Shown: in pieces, positions 1-7,249 of the stretch
How positions within the stretch are numbered: the stretch's first letter is position 1
Layout of the letters: each line of letters begins with the position of its first letter
Origin: Pseudomonadota bacterium
GTDB lineage: Bacteria; Pseudomonadota; Gammaproteobacteria; Burkholderiales; Rhodocyclaceae
Assembly (NCBI GenBank): GCA_021811225.1
Contig: JAJZPJ010000082.1
Coordinates: 1-11,054 of the forward strand
DNA length: 11,054 nucleotides
Reading direction: 5' to 3'
Notes under the pieces: model-generated
What the model saw: the letters and a program-made list of their open reading frames with translations, nothing else
The model's database searches: none
What the model was told of the DNA's origin: nothing
Translations under genes and position numbers: made by a program

Positions 1-293
1 AGGTGCTGGACGGTCCGCTGGTCAATCGCCACCGGCCCTCGGTCGACGTGCTGTTCCGCTCGGTCGCCAAGAGCGCCGGCAAGAACGCCCTGGGGGTGAT
101 CATGACCGGCATGGGCGACGACGGCGCCCGCGGCCTGAAGGAGATGCGCGACGCCGGCGCTCATACCCTGGCCCAGGACGAGGCCTCCTGCGTGGTCTAT
201 GGCATGCCCAAGGAAGCGGTGAAACTGGGCGCCGCCGACCGCAGCCTGGCGCTTTGCGCCATCCCGGCGGAAATAATTCGTTTCACGCAATGA
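1..293 (+). CDS. cheB: Chemotaxis response regulator protein-glutamate methylesterase CheB, C-terminal part (5' truncated by window edge)
   Basis: The gene enters from the left edge; the first two bases finish a codon and the reading frame continues from base 3 to TGA at 291-293. CheB removes methyl groups from (and deamidates) glutamates of chemoreceptors in the cytoplasm, resetting receptor sensitivity. The 96 visible residues are the end of the catalytic methylesterase domain. The signature is the stretch NRHRPSVDVLF followed by IMTGMGDDGARG; the second Asp of that motif (codon 120-122) corresponds to the Asp of the family's Ser-His-Asp triad. The following QDEASCVVYGMPKEA is also typical. 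The receiver domain and the Ser and His of the triad lie outside the window, so activity cannot be judged. It is probably the last gene of a chemotaxis operon, since the next gene starts 118 bp on and has a different composition. Confidence 0.95.
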   Translation, partial: VLDGPLVNRHRPSVDVLFRSVAKSAGKNALGVIMTGMGDDGARGLKEMRDAGAHTLAQDEASCVVYGMPKEAVKLGAADRSLALCAIPAEIIRFTQ

Positions 294-411
294 ATTCGGT
301 ATCAGCCCCCTCGCCGTCAAGACGGGTAGGGAACCTTGACTTGGTCACCGATGGGGAAAGTTCAAGCAGTCACCGGGGGCCGTTCCGACCAAACACAGAA
401 AGCACATCCGA

Positions 412-3400
412 ATGAAGTCGCACGCCCAACTCCGAGCCAGATACATCCTGCTAGCGATCGCGTTCTCTTGCCTGACCTTTATTATCACGGTCTGGTCGGT
501 GACGTTGGAGCGCGTCTCGCATGAACGAAGCCTAGCCCTCGCCCATCAGACTCAGGTCAATATCGACATTGCCCGCTTGCTGTCAGAGCAAATCGGTTCG
601 TCTTTGGTGAACATCGAGCAGTTGCTGCGGATCGTTAGTTATCTGGACCTGATCGGTACGCCGAATAAAAAGATAGACAGCCTGCTTGATGACTTTGGAA
701 TGCGTCACAAACAATTGGAATTGGCAGGCGTCTTCGATGGACACGGCAAGGTATTCATCTCCGACAGAACCGCCAAGTTTTGCAGTGGTAGCGCCCTTTA
801 CACAGGCGCGTTCAAATTTCATCAGACGCATGCCGGCAAGCGTCTGTTAATCGGCAATCCTGTGCCCGACCCTTTGAACAAGGACGGCCGGTTGATCCCG
901 GTGTCGTTACGCATCAACAGTGACAATGGCACTTTCGGCGGAATTGCATTTGCCTGTCTCCGGCAGTCATATCTCAGTGGGCCATTAGACGAGAAGCAAC
1001 TCGGTGCAAAGGCGGATTTTTTCTTGATCGATAAGAATGGCGTTGTCTACGCGCAAGGGGGAATAGGCAAATCCGCTGCCCATACTGAGCTGTGGACGCG
1101 TTCAGTACTGGCGGCTCAGGCCAAGAGTCTTAATGGCAACCTGACTCTCCAGGAAAAGCCGGGCGGGGGTTTGGAACTTCTCAGTTACCAGACCCTGAAA
1201 AAGTATCCATTGATACTCGCACTCGCCACGCCGCAGGCCGATGCGCTGGTTCAGATACGTGGTCGCGAGCGTATCTATTACTGGGTTGCTGCGCTGATCA
1301 GCCTCTCTTTCTTGGCCATTTCAGTAGGACTTGCTGCGTTCTTCTTTTGGCAAAGGCGCGTCCACCAAGCGCTGAACGAGAGCCAAGCGCGTTATCGTGC
1401 GGCATTCAAGAGTAGCCCAGACGCCGTCAATATCAACCGCCTGTCTGACGGGCTCTATCTCGAAATAAGCGATGGCTTCACGCGGATAACGGGCTATGCG
1501 CAAGACCAAGTCATCGGCAAGACTTCAAGCGAAATCAATATCTGGCACAACATTGTCGATCGGCAAGGTTTGCTCGAAGCGCTGCGTCGCGATGGCTATT
1601 GTGAAAACCTGGAGGCCCAGTTTTGTTTGAAAAATGGCAGGATTATCGATGGCCTTATATCCGCGAGCGTGATCACTATTAAAGGCGAGCCATGCATTCT
1701 GTCGGTAACTCGCGACATCACCGAGCGGAAATTAGCGGAAACCAAAATTCATCGGTTGAGCCAGCTATATTCGGCCTTGAGTCATTGCAACCAAGCCATC
1801 GTATCATGCACTAGCGAGGCGGAGTTATTCGATCGCGTCTGCCAGGTTGTGGTGCAGGACGGCGGGATGGACATGGCTTGGATCGGTCGAGTCGATGACG
1901 CCAGCCGGCAGGTCGTGCCGATCGCAATGTTTGGGGAAAAGAAGGCTTTCTGGCAACCAGAAAAAATATTGGTGTCGCCCGACGAGCCTAACGGACGAGG
2001 CCTGGTAGGCACAGCCATTCGCGAGGATCAACCGCAGTGGTGCCAGAATTTTCAGTACGACCCACGCACCGCACCTTGGCACGAAGCGGCTGCAAAATCC
2101 TGCATATGGTCGGCTGGCTCACTCCCGCTGCGCAAAGAAGGGGCCGTCGTCGGTGCTTTTAGCATTTACTCTGGCAAAACCGATACCTTCACCGCGCCAG
2201 TGAAGGAATTGCTGATCGAAATGGCCACGGATATCAGTCATGCGTTGAACAACTTTGCTCGCGAGGCTGAACGCCATGAGCGAGAACAAAAGCTCGACAA
2301 TCTTTCATGTGCCGTCGAACAAAGCCCGGGCTCGATCATCATCACCGACCTCGATGGCGACATCCAGTACGTCAATCCCATCTTCGAGAAAATCACCGGC
2401 TATTCGAGTGCTGAAATCATCGGGAGGAATCGACGGGCTTTCCAGTCAGGTGAGCTGCCAAAGAAAGTGTATCGGGAACTATGGGCCACCATCACTTCGG
2501 GCAACACCTGGCACGGCGAGCTTCTCAACCGCCGAAAGGACGGCACGCTGTTCTGGGAAAATACTTCGATTGCACCGGTTTTCAACCGGCAAGGCGAAAA
2601 GACGGGCTACGTCGCAGCGATGGAAGACATCACCGAACGCAAGGCAGCAGAACAAGAAATTGAACGCCTGGCCTACTTCGATCACTTGACCAACCTACCC
2701 AACCGCCGCCTGCTGATGGACCGGTTGAAGCAGTCGCTGGCTGCGACGGGACGCCATGGCCGTCCCGGGGCGCTGTTGTTTATCGATCTGGACGACTTCA
2801 AGACACTGAACGACAGTCTCGGCCACGATTTCGGTGATCTGCTGCTGCAACAGGTGGCGCTGCGCTTGACCACTTGCGTGCGCGAGGGCGACACCGTTGC
2901 CCGATTCGGGGGGGATGAGTTTATTGTCATGCTCGAAGATCTTTCCAGCATTGCCAATGAGGCTGCCGCCCAGGCGCAGACCGTCAGCGAGAAAATCCTC
3001 GCCGAACTCCGTCGTCCCTATGTTCTTACTGACCACGCATACGCGAGTACGCCTAGCATCGGTATCACTCTGTTCTCCGATCAAGATGGTAGCGTCGAAG
3101 ACCTGTTGAAACGGGCAGACGTGGCCATGTACCAAGCCAAAGCGGCGGGGCGAAATACCTTAAGTTTCTATGACCCTGAGCTACAGGCCGCGCTCAGGGA
3201 GCGCGTCGCTATGGAAGTGGAGTTACATCGGGGCATTCAGGAGCATCAGTTTCTCCTTTACTACCAGCCGCAAGTGGACAAGGAAGGTCGGGTCACGGGG
3301 GCCGAGGTTTTGGTGCGCTGGCAGCATCCAGTGCGGGGCCTGGTCTCACCGGCGGAGTTCATTCCCCTGGCGGAAGAAACGGGGCTGATCCTGCCGCTTG

Positions 3401-3966
3401 GACGCTGGGTATTGGAAACCGCCTGCCGACAGTTGGCGGTCTGGTCTGGGCAGCCGGCGACGGCCAAGCTGAGCCTGGCGGTCAACGTCAGTGCTCGCCA
3501 GTTCCACCAAAACGATTACGTCGAGCAGGTACTCTCGGTGCTCGATTCCACTGGCGTCGATGCCGGTAAGCTCAAGCTGGAACTGACCGAGAGCGTACTC
3601 CTTGATGACGTGGGTGCTGTCATCGGGAACATGAATAACCTGAGGAAACGGGGAGTTAACTTTTCCCTGGATGATTTCGGCACCGGTTACTCTTCGCTTG
3701 CCTACCTGAAGCGCCTCCCCCTGTCCCAGTTGAAAATCGATCAGTCCTTTGTCCTCGACTTGCTCAAAGATGCCAATGATGCCGCTATTGCCTGCACCAT
3801 CATCGCCCTGGCGAAGAGCCTGGGATTAACCGTGATCGCCGAGGGAGTGGAGACCGAGGCGCAACGTGATTTCCTGAGCAGCAACGGCTGTCACGCTTTT
3901 CAGGGGTACCTCTACAGTCGCCCGCTGTCGATCGAGGCGTTTGAAGCTTTCATAAGCAAGGCCTGA
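412..3966 (+). CDS. Membrane-bound hybrid diguanylate cyclase/phosphodiesterase (PDC-like sensor-PAS-GAF-PAS-GGDEF-EAL)
   Basis: This 1184-residue inner-membrane protein should make and/or degrade cyclic di-GMP in response to signals. A membrane segment lies at about 11-32 and a second at about 289-314. They flank a periplasmic region of roughly 255 residues that resembles the PDC/dCache sensors of diguanylate cyclases. Then come PAS (about 323-443, ending in the usual DITERK), GAF (449-615), PAS (628-750), GGDEF (752-917) and EAL (930-1184). The cyclase motif GGDEF is intact at 833-837. The inhibitory RxxD site is present as REGD at 824-827, exactly five residues upstream. In the phosphodiesterase domain the signature is EVL (965-967) rather than EAL. 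The other metal and catalytic positions are there: N1025, E1057, D1087-D1088, K1108, E1144 and Q1164. Both activities are therefore plausible. The ATG has only a weak purine-rich stretch upstream. The sensory part is more AT-rich than the neighbouring genes, which hints at transfer. Confidence 0.93.
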   Translation: MKSHAQLRARYILLAIAFSCLTFIITVWSVTLERVSHERSLALAHQTQVNIDIARLLSEQIGSSLVNIEQLLRIVSYLDLIGTPNKKIDSLLDDFGMRHKQLELAGVFDGHGKVFISDRTAKFCSGSALYTGAFKFHQTHAGKRLLIGNPVPDPLNKDGRLIPVSLRINSDNGTFGGIAFACLRQSYLSGPLDEKQLGAKADFFLIDKNGVVYAQGGIGKSAAHTELWTRSVLAAQAKSLNGNLTLQEKPGGGLELLSYQTLKKYPLILALATPQADALVQIRGRERIYYWVAALISLSFLAISVGLAAFFFWQRRVHQALNESQARYRAAFKSSPDAVNINRLSDGLYLEISDGFTRITGYAQDQVIGKTSSEINIWHNIVDRQGLLEALRRDGYCENLEAQFCLKNGRIIDGLISASVITIKGEPCILSVTRDITERKLAETKIHRLSQLYSALSHCNQAIVSCTSEAELFDRVCQVVVQDGGMDMAWIGRVDDASRQVVPIAMFGEKKAFWQPEKILVSPDEPNGRGLVGTAIREDQPQWCQNFQYDPRTAPWHEAAAKSCIWSAGSLPLRKEGAVVGAFSIYSGKTDTFTAPVKELLIEMATDISHALNNFAREAERHEREQKLDNLSCAVEQSPGSIIITDLDGDIQYVNPIFEKITGYSSAEIIGRNRRAFQSGELPKKVYRELWATITSGNTWHGELLNRRKDGTLFWENTSIAPVFNRQGEKTGYVAAMEDITERKAAEQEIERLAYFDHLTNLPNRRLLMDRLKQSLAATGRHGRPGALLFIDLDDFKTLNDSLGHDFGDLLLQQVALRLTTCVREGDTVARFGGDEFIVMLEDLSSIANEAAAQAQTVSEKILAELRRPYVLTDHAYASTPSIGITLFSDQDGSVEDLLKRADVAMYQAKAAGRNTLSFYDPELQAALRERVAMEVELHRGIQEHQFLLYYQPQVDKEGRVTGAEVLVRWQHPVRGLVSPAEFIPLAEETGLILPLGRWVLETACRQLAVWSGQPATAKLSLAVNVSARQFHQNDYVEQVLSVLDSTGVDAGKLKLELTESVLLDDVGAVIGNMNNLRKRGVNFSLDDFGTGYSSLAYLKRLPLSQLKIDQSFVLDLLKDANDAAIACTIIALAKSLGLTVIAEGVETEAQRDFLSSNGCHAFQGYLYSRPLSIEAFEAFISKA

Positions 3967-3993
3967 ATCGGCTGCGCGAAAGCCTCAAGTTCA

Positions 3994-4095
3994 GAGGAAA
4001 CGGGGCTGATCGTAGTCATCGGCGAGTCGTTGCTGAAATAAGTCTGTCGGGAAGCGGTATGGCTTCAGGTGGCGGGTTTCTCCGCGCTGTTGCAC
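3994..4095 (+). pseudogene. Decayed EAL-domain fragment (c-di-GMP phosphodiesterase remnant)
   Basis: Read in the frame that follows the stop of the upstream gene, this stretch encodes EETGLIVVIGESLLK, then TAA (4039-4041), then VCREAVWLQVAGF. The EAL family consensus at this place runs approximately EETGLI-V-x-IGEWVL-R-x-ACRQAV-x-WQ-x-AGF. The match therefore continues on both sides of the stop codon. The upstream intact gene has its own version (EETGLILPLGRWVLE at about 988-1002), which differs enough that this is not a recent tandem copy. Homology seems to begin at 3994 and fade after about 4095. There is no start signal and the catalytic motifs are absent, so it is a relic rather than a gene. 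It may mark the junction where an older EAL gene was replaced or deleted. Confidence 0.7.
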
Positions 4096-4147
4096 TACGA
4101 TCATAGCGGGCACTCTATCGCTGTGGTCCCACGGGACTTCCTTCGGG

Positions 4148-4190
4148 CGTTGGGCTGCAACCGCTCGGGCGTCTCCAGCGAAGGTCCGAC
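4148..4190. repeat. 43-bp structured dispersed repeat, copy 1
   Basis: This segment matches the segment at 6184-6226 at 36 of 43 positions without gaps. The shared skeleton is CGTYGGGCTGCA, then CCGYTCGGGY, then GTCTCCA and CGAA, ending in CCGAC. The ends can pair over 8 positions (4149-4156 with 4183-4190) if G-U pairs are allowed in the plus-strand RNA. It lies between two convergent genes and touches the stop codon of the minus-strand cyclase gene (4190-4192). No T-run follows, so it is not a typical intrinsic terminator. Function is unknown. Confidence 0.7.
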
Positions 4191-5368
4191 TACTGCTTTG
4201 CCGCCGGCGGATCGGCGAAAACCACCCGGTTGCGGCCGCCGCTCTTGGCCAGATACATCCGGTGGTCGGCCGTCTCCACCAGTTCCCGCCAGTCGCCGCA
4301 CAGGTCCTGGCCGACTTCGGCGTAACCGATGCTGGCGGTCAGGCGCGAAGCGTCGGGGCGTTCGCCGAAGCCCGCCTCCTGCAGGCGGGTCAGCGCCTGC
4401 CTGGCCTCGGCCGGATCGGTGTCGGGCATGATCAGCAGGAATTCCTCGCCGCCCCAGCGCACCAGGATGTCGGCGTCCCTCAGGTTCTTGGTCATCGCCG
4501 CCGCGGCGGCGATCAGTGCCCGGTCCCCGGCATCGTGACCGTGGCGGTCGTTGATCTCCTTGAAGCGGTCGAGGTCGACGAAGGCGATCGACAAGGCGGT
4601 CCGCTTGCGCCGGGCGATCTGGAACTGCCGCTCCAGCAGCTCCTCGCCGCTGCGGCGGGAGAAGATTCCGGTCAGCGGATCGCGGATGGCCTGGCGGAAC
4701 AGCGCGATCATGAAGGCGAGCTGGCTCACGCCGGCCAGGATGGCGACGCCGCTGATCAGCACCTGCAGCCAGAAGGCGCCGGCGAACGAGGGCCACTCCA
4801 GCATCGGCCCGATGAACAGGCCGGAGATGGCCTGGGCGCCCAGCAGGGGCAGGGCGACCAGCATGCTCTCGACCAGGGTCAGCGGGAAGATCGAGATCCC
4901 CGCCAGGAGCACGAAGGGCAGGAAGGCGTAGCCGGCCTTGATGGCCTCGGAAAACCCTTGCAGGTGGTAGTAGGCCAGCGCCTCCTGCGTTCCCAGGTAG
5001 AAGGCGCCGGGGATGGCGAACAGCAACGCCAGCGCCCGGTAGGCGTCGCCCATGTGGCGATCCGGCCGCCAGAAGAAGGCCAGCAGCGCGAAGGTACTGC
5101 CGGCGACGATGCGCATCAGCGCCAGCACCAGCCACAGCGGCAGGGGAAAGAACAGGTAATCGATGATGCTCCACAGCGGCGTCAGGATGGCGAACAGAAA
5201 GGCCATCAGCCGCACGCGGTTGACGATCATCTGCGCCCGGCGCCGCTTGAGCAGAGCGATGTGGGCGCGCGGCGAGAGCAGCAAGGCCAGATCCTGCGTG
5301 CCCAGTTCATTGGGCATCAGACCGGCCAGTCGCTGCGCCAGATAGGCCGTCAGAATTCGGATGTTCAA
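4190..5368 (-). CDS. Multi-pass membrane diguanylate cyclase (GGEEF)
   Basis: This 392-residue inner-membrane protein should convert two GTP to cyclic di-GMP. After a short cytoplasmic N-terminus there are about six hydrophobic segments between residues 52 and 222, an integral-membrane sensor whose family I cannot name. A GGDEF domain follows from about 229, opening with RDPLTGIFSRR and continuing with the substrate-binding region FVDLDRFKEINDRHGHDAGD. The active-site motif is GGEEF at 306-310, a functional variant in this family. The product-inhibition site RxxD is intact as RDAD (297-300). I chose the TTG at 5366-5368 because AAGGA (5375-5379) lies six bases upstream and the protein then begins NIRILTAYLAQ. 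The open frame extends much further upstream, but only by running antisense through the glutathione transferase gene, so a longer protein is unlikely. It is divergent from that gene. Confidence 0.9.
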   Translation of the reverse strand: MNIRILTAYLAQRLAGLMPNELGTQDLALLLSPRAHIALLKRRRAQMIVNRVRLMAFLFAILTPLWSIIDYLFFPLPLWLVLALMRIVAGSTFALLAFFWRPDRHMGDAYRALALLFAIPGAFYLGTQEALAYYHLQGFSEAIKAGYAFLPFVLLAGISIFPLTLVESMLVALPLLGAQAISGLFIGPMLEWPSFAGAFWLQVLISGVAILAGVSQLAFMIALFRQAIRDPLTGIFSRRSGEELLERQFQIARRKRTALSIAFVDLDRFKEINDRHGHDAGDRALIAAAAAMTKNLRDADILVRWGGEEFLLIMPDTDPAEARQALTRLQEAGFGERPDASRLTASIGYAEVGQDLCGDWRELVETADHRMYLAKSGGRNRVVFADPPAAKQ

Positions 5369-5449
5369 AGGGGTTCCTTGCCCACGGACTTCGGATATAG
5401 AGTATACGGCATCCGGGCGTCTCGCCCGGCGTCTGCCTGAGGAGCCGCT
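5369..5449. promoter_or_regulatory. Divergent intergenic region with AT-rich promoter-like core
   Basis: Eighty-one bases separate the start codons of the minus-strand cyclase and the plus-strand transferase. In an otherwise GC-rich spacer there is one AT-rich core at 5395-5408. On the minus strand it reads TATACT (5406-5401), which could be a -10 element giving a leader of about 25 bases that contains the ribosome site. On the plus strand it offers TATAGA (5396-5401). No convincing -35 hexamer is visible for either direction. GAGGAG at 5439-5444 is a strong ribosome site for the GTG at 5450. Confidence 0.35.
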
Positions 5450-6160
5450 GTGATCGATCTCTACTACTGGACCACCCCGAACGGCCACAAGATCACGATG
5501 TTTCTGGAGGAGGCCGGCCTGCCTTACCGGATCGTGCCGATCAACATCGGCAAGGGCGAGCAGTTCGCGCCCGACTTCCTGAAGATATCCCCCAACAACC
5601 GGATTCCGGCGATCGTCGATCACGCGCCCGCCGACGGCGGGGGGCCGCTGTCGGTGTTCGAGTCCGGCGCGATCCTGCTCTATCTCGCCGACAAGACCGG
5701 CCGCTTTCTGCCCGCCGATCTGCGCGGCAGGAACGAGGCGCTGCAGTGGCTGTTCTGGCAGATGGGCGGACTGGGACCGATGGCCGGCCAGAACCATCAC
5801 TTCGCAACTTACGCGCCGGAGCCGATTCCCTACGCGATCGAGCGCTACGTCAAGGAGACCTCGCGCCTCTACGCGGTGCTCGACCGTCGCCTGGCCGGGC
5901 GCGAGTTCATCGCCGGCGACTATTCGATCGCGGACATGGCCTGCTATCCCTGGATCGTGCCGCACGAGCGCCAGCGCCAGAATCTCGCGGACTTCCCCAA
6001 TCTCGCGCGCTGGTTCGCGGCGATCGGCGCGCGGCCGGCGACGGTGCGCGCCTACGAGCGGGCGAGGTCGGTCAATTCCGTGCAGGGGATGAGCGAGGAG
6101 GCCAAGCGCGTCCTGTTCGGCCAGGACGCCGGCACGCTGAAATCGCCGCCTAAGGCTTGA
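5450..6160 (+). CDS. yfcG: YfcG/Nu-class glutathione S-transferase (disulfide-bond oxidoreductase)
   Basis: This 236-residue cytoplasmic protein belongs to the glutathione transferase fold, in the branch of E. coli YfcG. Characterised members of that branch bind two glutathiones and reduce disulfides rather than conjugating xenobiotics. The N-terminal thioredoxin-like domain carries TTPNGHKITMFLEE (8-21). This includes the Thr (T9) and Asn (N11) that in YfcG take the place of the usual catalytic Tyr, Ser or Cys. ISPNNRIPAIVDH with its cis-Pro and FESGAILLYLADKTG supply the glutathione site. The all-helical C-terminal domain contains LQWLFWQMGGLGPMAGQNHHF, highly characteristic of this class, and YSIADMACYPWI. 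Start is GTG, five bases after GAGGAG. Nothing in the sequence ties it to the neighbouring signalling or aromatic-degradation genes. Confidence 0.92.
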   Translation: MIDLYYWTTPNGHKITMFLEEAGLPYRIVPINIGKGEQFAPDFLKISPNNRIPAIVDHAPADGGGPLSVFESGAILLYLADKTGRFLPADLRGRNEALQWLFWQMGGLGPMAGQNHHFATYAPEPIPYAIERYVKETSRLYAVLDRRLAGREFIAGDYSIADMACYPWIVPHERQRQNLADFPNLARWFAAIGARPATVRAYERARSVNSVQGMSEEAKRVLFGQDAGTLKSPPKA

Positions 6161-6183
6161 GTCGTCAATACTTCGGCGGCAGC

Positions 6184-6226
6184 CGTCGGGCTGCATCCGT
6201 TCGGGTGTCTCCATCGAAAGCCCGAC
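6184..6226. repeat. 43-bp structured dispersed repeat, copy 2
   Basis: Second copy of the element at 4148-4190, with 7 mismatches in 43. Here the end arms are a perfect 8-bp inverted repeat: GTCGGGCT at 6185-6192 and AGCCCGAC at 6219-6226. A small inner hairpin (ATCCG, TT, CGGGT) sits in the 26-base interior. It lies in the 82-bp gap between the transferase stop and the convergent LysR stop. The position between the 3' ends of converging genes is the same as for copy 1. There is no T-tract on either side, so intrinsic termination is only a possibility. Confidence 0.75.
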
Positions 6227-6242
6227 AAGACGCTGTGTCCGC

Positions 6243-7136
6243 TCAAGCCAGCGTTTTTTCGGCGGTCTGCCGGATCAGTTCCAGCATCGCCTGCTGGGTC
6301 AGCGTCGCCGGCCGCTGCGAACTGACCGCCAGCGCCAGCTTGCTGCGCAGACGGGGCTTGACGATGGGCTGGGCCAAGAAGGCTTGGGGCTTGCCGGAGA
6401 TGGCGATGGCATTCATCGACAGCACCGCGCATCCGACGCCGTCTGCGACCAGATCGAGAATGGCCGCGATGCTGTCGATCTCCAGGGCGATCTTGGGGTG
6501 GCAGCCGAGGTTGGCCAGTTCGACCTCGACCAGCATGCGCAGCGAATTGGGCCGGCTGGGAATCACCAGCGGCTCCTCGGCCAGCGCCTTCAGGGCGATC
6601 GGTCGGGCGCTGCGCCGGCCGTCCTTGCGACTCACCAGGTACAGGTCCTCCTCGATGAGCGGCTGGCAGACCACCTCGGGGCTGGGCACGGCGTTGTAGA
6701 GCAGGGCGATGTCCAGCCGTCCGGAGATCAGCGACTCCTGCATGGTCGCCGACAGGCCCTCGGTGATCGACAGCGAGGCCTCGGGCATGCGCGCCTGATA
6801 GGCGCGGGTGAGCGGCACGGTCAGCCGCTTCGAGAGGCTGGGCGGCAGTCCCAGCGCCACCCGGCCGGCGAGCGCGCCGCGCACCCGGTCGAGTTCCTCG
6901 CGGGTGCGCTGCACCTGGTGCAGGACGCCGCGGCCGTGCTCCAGCAACACCTTGCCGGCCTCGGTGGCGGTGACGCCGCGGCCGTTCCGGAGCAGCAGGT
7001 TCTGGCGCAGTTCCACCTCGAGCAGGCGCACCTGGCGGGACAGCGCCGGCTGGGCGACGTCGAGCGCCGCCGAGGCGCGGGTGAAGCTGCCCAACTCGGC
7101 GACGCGGACGAAGTATTCCAGTTGCTTGAGATCCAT
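6243..7136 (-). CDS. LysR-type transcriptional regulator, probable regulator of the adjacent lig (pmd) operon
   Basis: This 297-residue DNA-binding regulator has the classic LysR layout. A winged helix-turn-helix covers about 1-60 (MDLKQLEYFVRVAELGSFTR, then ASAALDVAQPALSRQVRLLE and TATEAGK), followed by a linker helix. A two-lobed effector-binding domain runs from about 90 to the end, with a well-preserved core at GRLDIALLYN and DGVGCAVLSMNAI. I chose the ATG at 7134-7136 because LysR proteins usually begin at this point. An in-frame ATG at 7184 would add 16 residues with no family counterpart. The gene is divergent from a protocatechuate 4,5-cleavage operon, the standard arrangement for a LysR activator and its target. 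A pathway intermediate is the likely effector. The exact effector, and whether it corresponds to LigR or PmdR, cannot be read from the sequence. No ribosome site precedes the ATG (see the -10 element at 7143-7148). Confidence 0.92.
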   Translation of the reverse strand: MDLKQLEYFVRVAELGSFTRASAALDVAQPALSRQVRLLEVELRQNLLLRNGRGVTATEAGKVLLEHGRGVLHQVQRTREELDRVRGALAGRVALGLPPSLSKRLTVPLTRAYQARMPEASLSITEGLSATMQESLISGRLDIALLYNAVPSPEVVCQPLIEEDLYLVSRKDGRRSARPIALKALAEEPLVIPSRPNSLRMLVEVELANLGCHPKIALEIDSIAAILDLVADGVGCAVLSMNAIAISGKPQAFLAQPIVKPRLRSKLALAVSSQRPATLTQQAMLELIRQTAEKTLA

Positions 7137-7142
7137 AATCGC

Positions 7143-7148
7143 ATTATA
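7143..7148 (-). promoter_or_regulatory. Consensus -10 element (TATAAT) of the LysR gene
   Basis: The minus strand reads TATAAT exactly, followed by six bases (GCGATT) and then the ATG of the LysR gene. A start of transcription at the usual distance from this box would fall on or next to the A of ATG, giving a leaderless or near-leaderless message. The hexamer 17 bases upstream (ACCAGA) is a poor -35, which fits a regulated promoter. Confidence 0.45.
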
Positions 7149-7176
7149 CGAAAATATCGAATAGCTCTGGTGAAGG

Positions 7177-7193
7177 TATCGCAATATGCGATA
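7177..7193. promoter_or_regulatory. Perfect palindrome, probable LysR-type operator (T-N11-A box)
   Basis: The sequence TATCGCAATATGCGATA is a perfect 7-3-7 inverted repeat in the spacer between the LysR gene and the ligJ operon. It contains T-N11-A with dyad symmetry, the usual form of a LysR recognition site. Partial half-sites recur toward the LysR start: TATCGA at 7155-7160 and ATCGCA at 7138-7143. This is compatible with a recognition site plus secondary activation sites. Assigning it to this LysR protein is inference from position. Confidence 0.65.
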
Positions 7194-7249
7194 ACTGCTA
7201 GTGGCCGGCCGGCCTGTCGCGGGAACCCAGCGCGTGGCAGAATCCGTGC

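Noticed and set aside
314..325. CCGTC-AA-GACGG inverted repeat after cheB as a terminator
   Set aside because: The loop would have only two bases and no T-run follows, so it does not make a credible intrinsic terminator.
336..341. TTGACT as a -35 box for the GGDEF-EAL gene
   Set aside because: No acceptable -10 hexamer is found 16-18 bases downstream.
4262..5440. 392-codon plus-strand open frame
   Set aside because: It is the antisense shadow of the diguanylate cyclase, rich in Gln, Gly and Arg, with no recognisable domain.
5369..6214. N-terminal extension of the minus-strand cyclase frame (to 674 residues)
   Set aside because: It runs antisense through the well-supported glutathione transferase gene and has low-complexity composition. 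The TTG at 5368 has a ribosome site and gives a sensible membrane protein.
7137..7184. Longer LysR protein starting at ATG 7184
   Set aside because: It would add 16 residues unlike the family start, and would place the consensus TATAAT inside the coding region.
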